Source: Firmicutes bacterium UBA6806
Lineage (GTDB): Bacteria; Bacillota; Clostridia; Peptostreptococcales; Acidaminobacteraceae
NCBI GenBank assembly: GCA_002452745.1
Contig: DKFC01000026.1
Location: 1-34,776 of the forward strand
Direction of reading: 5' to 3'
Length of the DNA: 34,776 nucleotides
The notes under the pieces are model-generated. The model was not told the origin of the DNA. It made no database searches and worked only from the letters and a program-made list of their open reading frames with translations. This document shows, one piece after another, positions 31,946-34,776 of this stretch. Both the position numbers and the translations under genes were made by a program. How positions within the stretch are numbered: the stretch's first letter is position 1; each line of letters begins with the position of its first letter.

Positions 31946-32686
31946 ATGGAAGACATGATATTTGGCAGAAATCCCGTTTTGGAAGCCTTGGAAGCTGGAC
32001 GGGATATCAATAAGTTATTGATTATTGAAGGGTCTAGAGATAAGACGATTCAAAAGATTATAGATAGGGCTAAACAGCAAAAGACGGTGATTCAATTTGT
32101 AGATCGAAAGACCTTGGATCGAGCATCAGAAGGAGAGACAAACCAAGGCGTCGTCGCATATGTTGCCGCCTATCAGTACTTTGAAATAGAGGATATAATG
32201 CAGGTGGCCAGTGATAGAGGTGAGACACCTTTTATCATTATTTGTGATGAAATTAATGATCCTCATAACTTGGGAAGCATTATCAGAACCGCAGATGCGG
32301 TTGGAGCGCATGGTGTGATTATCCCAAAGAGAAGAAGTGCTTCTCTCAATCAAACGGTTGCAAAGACCTCCTGCGGTGCGGTGGAGTATGTGAAGGTGGC
32401 CAGAGTTACCAATATTGCAACCACTGTGGACAGCCTCAAAGAGTTGGGACTATGGATTGTTGGAACGGATATGTCGAATCAAACCTATCATGAGGCTGAC
32501 TTGACGGGGAGCATAGGCCTTGTGGTTGGAAACGAGGGAAAGGGCATGAGTCGATTGGTCAGGGAAAAATGTGACTTTGTTGTCTCAATTCCAATGAATG
32601 GACATGTGGATTCTTTAAATGCATCGGTTGCCTCTGGCATTGTCATGTATGAAATTTTAAGACAGAGACAGATGTCTAAAAAGTAA
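31946..32686 (+). CDS. rlmB: 23S rRNA (guanosine-2'-O-)-methyltransferase RlmB (SpoU family)
   Basis: A knotted SPOUT methyltransferase that modifies the 2'-O of a guanosine in 23S rRNA. The N-terminal substrate-binding domain (MIFGRNPVLEAL, GETNQGVVAYV) is followed by motif 1 (NLGSIIRTADAVGAHGVI), motif 2 (VVGNEGKGMSRLV) and motif 3 (IPMNGHVDSLNASVASGIV). It is 246 residues long. It starts 53 bp after thyX with AAGGG upstream. Sequence alone does not separate RlmB from close SpoU relatives, but position after mrnC/thyX supports this call. Confidence 0.92.
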   Translation: MEDMIFGRNPVLEALEAGRDINKLLIIEGSRDKTIQKIIDRAKQQKTVIQFVDRKTLDRASEGETNQGVVAYVAAYQYFEIEDIMQVASDRGETPFIIICDEINDPHNLGSIIRTADAVGAHGVIIPKRRSASLNQTVAKTSCGAVEYVKVARVTNIATTVDSLKELGLWIVGTDMSNQTYHEADLTGSIGLVVGNEGKGMSRLVREKCDFVVSIPMNGHVDSLNASVASGIVMYEILRQRQMSKK

Positions 32687-32764
32687 GATGGGTTGCTTTT
32701 AAATTATGATTTGAAAAGCAGGTAAATAGGTGGGATTAAGACTGATTCTGTTCGAATGAACCGC

Positions 32765-32794
32765 TTGACGATGTGAATATTAATAATATATAAT
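32765..32794 (+). promoter_or_regulatory. sigH promoter
   Basis: TTGACG at 32765-32770 and TATAAT at 32789-32794 are 18 bp apart. The palindrome GTTCGAATGAAC at 32750-32761 abuts the -35. A long leader of about 55 nt precedes the gene. Confidence 0.7.
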
Positions 32795-32855
32795 AATTTT
32801 GTGAGTTTAAGTGCACAATAGAATAGTATACTTGTTAGTAATGGAGGATTTCTGA

Positions 32856-33494
32856 ATGGAAAGGCTAGTAAACACAGACAGACCCAGTTGCGATTTTTCA
32901 AACGAAGAAATTCTGGTTGAGCTTGCTAAAAAAGGTGATTCGAAGGCACAGGAAGAACTCATAAAAAAGTATAAGAATTTCGTCAGGTCAAAGGCGAGGA
33001 CTTATTTTTTAATCGGGGCTGATAGAGAGGACATCATTCAGGAAGGAATGATTGGCCTTTTTAAGGCTATAAGAGATTACCAACCGGACAAGGTTTCCAC
33101 CTTTAGAACATTTGCTGAACTCTGCATAAAAAGGCAGATGATTACGGCAATTAAAACGGCAACAAGACAGAAACACATTCCGCTGAATTCCTATGTCTCG
33201 CTTAATAAGCCCATGTTTGATGAAGAATCCGATCGTTCCATGTATGAGATGATTACAAACAGCAAGGAACTCAATCCGGAACATTTGATTATCAAGCGGG
33301 AAGAACTGGATATGATTGAGGCGAAGATGGGGGAAGTACTGAGCGATTTAGAATGGAAGGTTTTAAACGCTTATCTGGATGGACGCACCTATCAGGAAAT
33401 CGCCGATGAGATGAATCGACATGTCAAGTCTATTGACAACGCACTTCAAAGGGTTAAGAAAAAACTTGAAAAGTTCTTAGAAGAGAAGAACTAG
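32856..33494 (+). CDS. sigH: RNA polymerase sigma-H factor
   Basis: A sigma-70-family factor of the sporulation/stationary-phase class. Region 2 contains YKNFVRSKARTYFLIGADREDIIQEGMIGLFKAIRDY and the -10-recognising TFRTFAELCIKRQM. Region 4 has LSDLEWKVLNAYLDGRTYQEIADEMNRHVKSIDNALQRVKKKL. The length of 212 residues matches Bacillus and Clostridium SigH. GGAGG lies 9 nt before the ATG. It has its own promoter and sits between rlmB and tuf, a normal position in this lineage. Confidence 0.94.
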   Translation: MERLVNTDRPSCDFSNEEILVELAKKGDSKAQEELIKKYKNFVRSKARTYFLIGADREDIIQEGMIGLFKAIRDYQPDKVSTFRTFAELCIKRQMITAIKTATRQKHIPLNSYVSLNKPMFDEESDRSMYEMITNSKELNPEHLIIKREELDMIEAKMGEVLSDLEWKVLNAYLDGRTYQEIADEMNRHVKSIDNALQRVKKKLEKFLEEKN

Positions 33495-33763
33495 GATGGC
33501 GTTGATTTTTTCCGTTGAGGCACAGTGCTTTAATGAATTTAAAATGAATAAATGCGGGACATTTATTTAAATACAATCACAAATTCAACGGATACCCCAG
33601 TTGCTCATACTTGAGGGATTGGTTGAAGGGGGAAATGCCAATTTGGTTTTTTCAGGTGATTGATGACTGAAATCTAATGTTGTGAGAGCTTTTTTCAATG
33701 AGACTCGCAAAAGAACCATGAGGATTTCAAAAAAACTATATATAAAAGGGAGGAAGATTTAAA
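33495..33763 (+). other. Noncoding tuf leader with nested inverted repeats
   Basis: This 269-bp gap holds no ORF or tRNA that I can see. TCCGTTGA (33513-33520) and TCAACGGA (33585-33592) are an 8-bp inverted repeat. They enclose a perfect hairpin of AATAAATG (33547-33554), loop CGGGA, and CATTTATT (33560-33567). Further on, ATTGG/CCAAT (about 33618-33645) precedes a T-rich stretch, and TGTGAG/CTCGCA flank GCTTTTTTC near 33680-33709. I find no convincing promoter, so the elements could be a leader, a sigH 3' end or both. Confidence 0.5.
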
Positions 33764-34776
33764 ATGGCAAAGCAAAAGTTTGAAAGAAATAAGCCGCACG
33801 TAAATATCGGAACAATCGGTCACGTTGACCACGGTAAAACAACATTAACAGCAGCAATCACAAAAGTATTATTCGATAAATACGGCTTAGGCGAAAAAGT
33901 AGACTTCGAAAACATTGATAAAGCACCAGAAGAAAGAGAAAGAGGTATCACTATCTCTACAGCTCACGTTGAGTATGAAACACCAGCAAGACACTACGCT
34001 CACGTAGACTGTCCAGGCCATGCCGACTACGTTAAGAACATGATTACAGGTGCAGCGCAAATGGACGGATCAATCCTTGTTGTATCAGCAGCAGATGGTC
34101 CAATGCCACAAACAAGAGAGCATATCCTTCTTTCAAGACAAGTAGGCGTTCCTTATATCGTTGTATTCTTAAATAAATGCGATATGGTAGATGACGATGA
34201 GTTATTAGAATTAGTAGAAATGGAAGTAAGAGATTTACTTTCAGAATACGACTTCCCAGGCGATGATACACCAATCGTAAGAGGCTCAGCGTTAAAAGCA
34301 CTCGAAGGAGATGCAGAGTGGACAGGAAAAATCATTGAATTATTTGAAATCATTGATGAGTACATTCCACAACCAGAAAGAGCAACAGACAAACCTTTCT
34401 TAATGCCAGTTGAAGACGTTTTCTCAATCACAGGTAGAGGAACAGTTGCAACAGGAAGAATCGAAAGAGGAATCGTAAAAGTATCTGAAGAAGTTGAAAT
34501 CGTAGGATTAGCAGAAGCGCCAAGAAAAGTAGTTGTAACAGGCGTAGAAATGTTCAAGAAATTACTTGACGAAGGACAAGCAGGCGATAACGTAGGCTTA
34601 CTTCTTAGAGGTGTACAAAGAACAGAAATCGAAAGAGGACAAGTTCTTGCAAAACCAGGAACAATCAAACCACATACAAAATTCGAAGCACAAGTATATG
34701 TTCTTACTAAAGAAGAAGGTGGAAGACATACTCCATTTTTCTCAGGATATAGACCACAATTTTATGTAAGAACAAC
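33764..34776 (+). CDS. tuf: Elongation factor Tu (3' end beyond window)
   Basis: The GTPase that delivers aminoacyl-tRNA to the ribosome. The first 337 codons are present; the remaining C-terminal part of domain 3 is cut off by the window end. G1 is GHVDHGKTT, switch I RGITIST, G3 DCPGHADYVKN and G4 NKCDM. Codon use is strongly restricted (AGA, ACA, CCA, GAA, TTA preferred) compared with neighbours, as expected for a very highly expressed gene. AAAAGGGAGG precedes the ATG. Many clostridia carry a second tuf copy in the str operon; whether that applies here cannot be seen. Confidence 0.97.
   Translation, partial: MAKQKFERNKPHVNIGTIGHVDHGKTTLTAAITKVLFDKYGLGEKVDFENIDKAPEERERGITISTAHVEYETPARHYAHVDCPGHADYVKNMITGAAQMDGSILVVSAADGPMPQTREHILLSRQVGVPYIVVFLNKCDMVDDDELLELVEMEVRDLLSEYDFPGDDTPIVRGSALKALEGDAEWTGKIIELFEIIDEYIPQPERATDKPFLMPVEDVFSITGRGTVATGRIERGIVKVSEEVEIVGLAEAPRKVVVTGVEMFKKLLDEGQAGDNVGLLLRGVQRTEIERGQVLAKPGTIKPHTKFEAQVYVLTKEEGGRHTPFFSGYRPQFYVRT

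Noticed and set aside
32694..32725. Terminator after rlmB (GCTTTT with AAAAGC)
   Set aside because: The 7-bp stem has a long A/T loop and no T run follows, so it is not a credible terminator.
33495..33763. tRNA gene between sigH and tuf
   Set aside because: No T-loop (GTTCRANNC) or cloverleaf-compatible acceptor pairing was found.

Overview
The window is from a low-GC, endospore-lineage Firmicute, most likely a member of the class Clostridia. The evidence is the AT-rich sequence with strong AGGAGG ribosome sites and the clostridial gene orders radA/carD/PIN-TRAM/ispD/ispF and cysS/mrnC/thyX/rlmB/sigH/tuf. It also encodes an adenosylcobalamin-dependent (oxygen-indifferent) ribonucleotide reductase and flavin-dependent ThyX. 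The genus cannot be fixed from the sequence alone. No rRNA, tRNA, insertion sequence or CRISPR array was seen.

Layout. (1) 117-1243: dinB (DNA polymerase IV) behind a promoter with a perfect LexA box. (2) 1392-9550: a glucan/maltodextrin cassette. A LacI-family repressor is preceded by a 19-bp-arm palindromic operator, followed by a GH31 alpha-glucosidase, glycogen/maltodextrin phosphorylase, ROK glucokinase and glucose-6-phosphate isomerase. Together these release glucose and glucose-1-phosphate and carry glucose into glycolysis; no transporter or phosphoglucomutase is present. (3) 9641-12163: nrdJ with a promoter and two NrdR-like boxes one 32-bp step apart. (4) 12259-15323: a NIF3-family metal protein and an EF-G paralogue. 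(5) 15581-23345: clpC-radA (overlapping), an opposite-strand Cys-containing MazG-like protein, carD with tandem promoters, a membrane PIN-TRAM protein, and ispD-ispF (overlapping). (6) 23355-25653: a small membrane protein, a Cys-rich metal-binding protein and gltX. (7) 25714-28545: a complete agr-type quorum-sensing locus. (8) 28613-32686: a cysteine T-box riboswitch driving cysS-mrnC-hypothetical-thyX-rlmB. (9) 32765-34776: sigH with its own promoter, then a structured leader and the first 337 codons of tuf, cut by the window end.

The most interesting part is the agr locus. A LytTR response regulator and a GHKL histidine kinase lie on the + strand. On the - strand, convergent with the kinase and overlapping its 3' end, are agrB and a 37-residue AgrD too short for ordinary ORF calling. 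This AgrD has no cysteine: serine stands where the thiolactone cysteine should be, predicting a lactone (ester) signalling peptide. Upstream of agrB a perfect 9-bp direct repeat with a 12-bp gap, the geometry of LytTR operators, sits on the -35 position of the predicted agrBD promoter, giving a closed autoinduction loop readable from sequence.

Several gene starts were moved downstream of the longest open frame to the codon with a good ribosome site. All functional assignments are from motifs and family knowledge; no database search was run.
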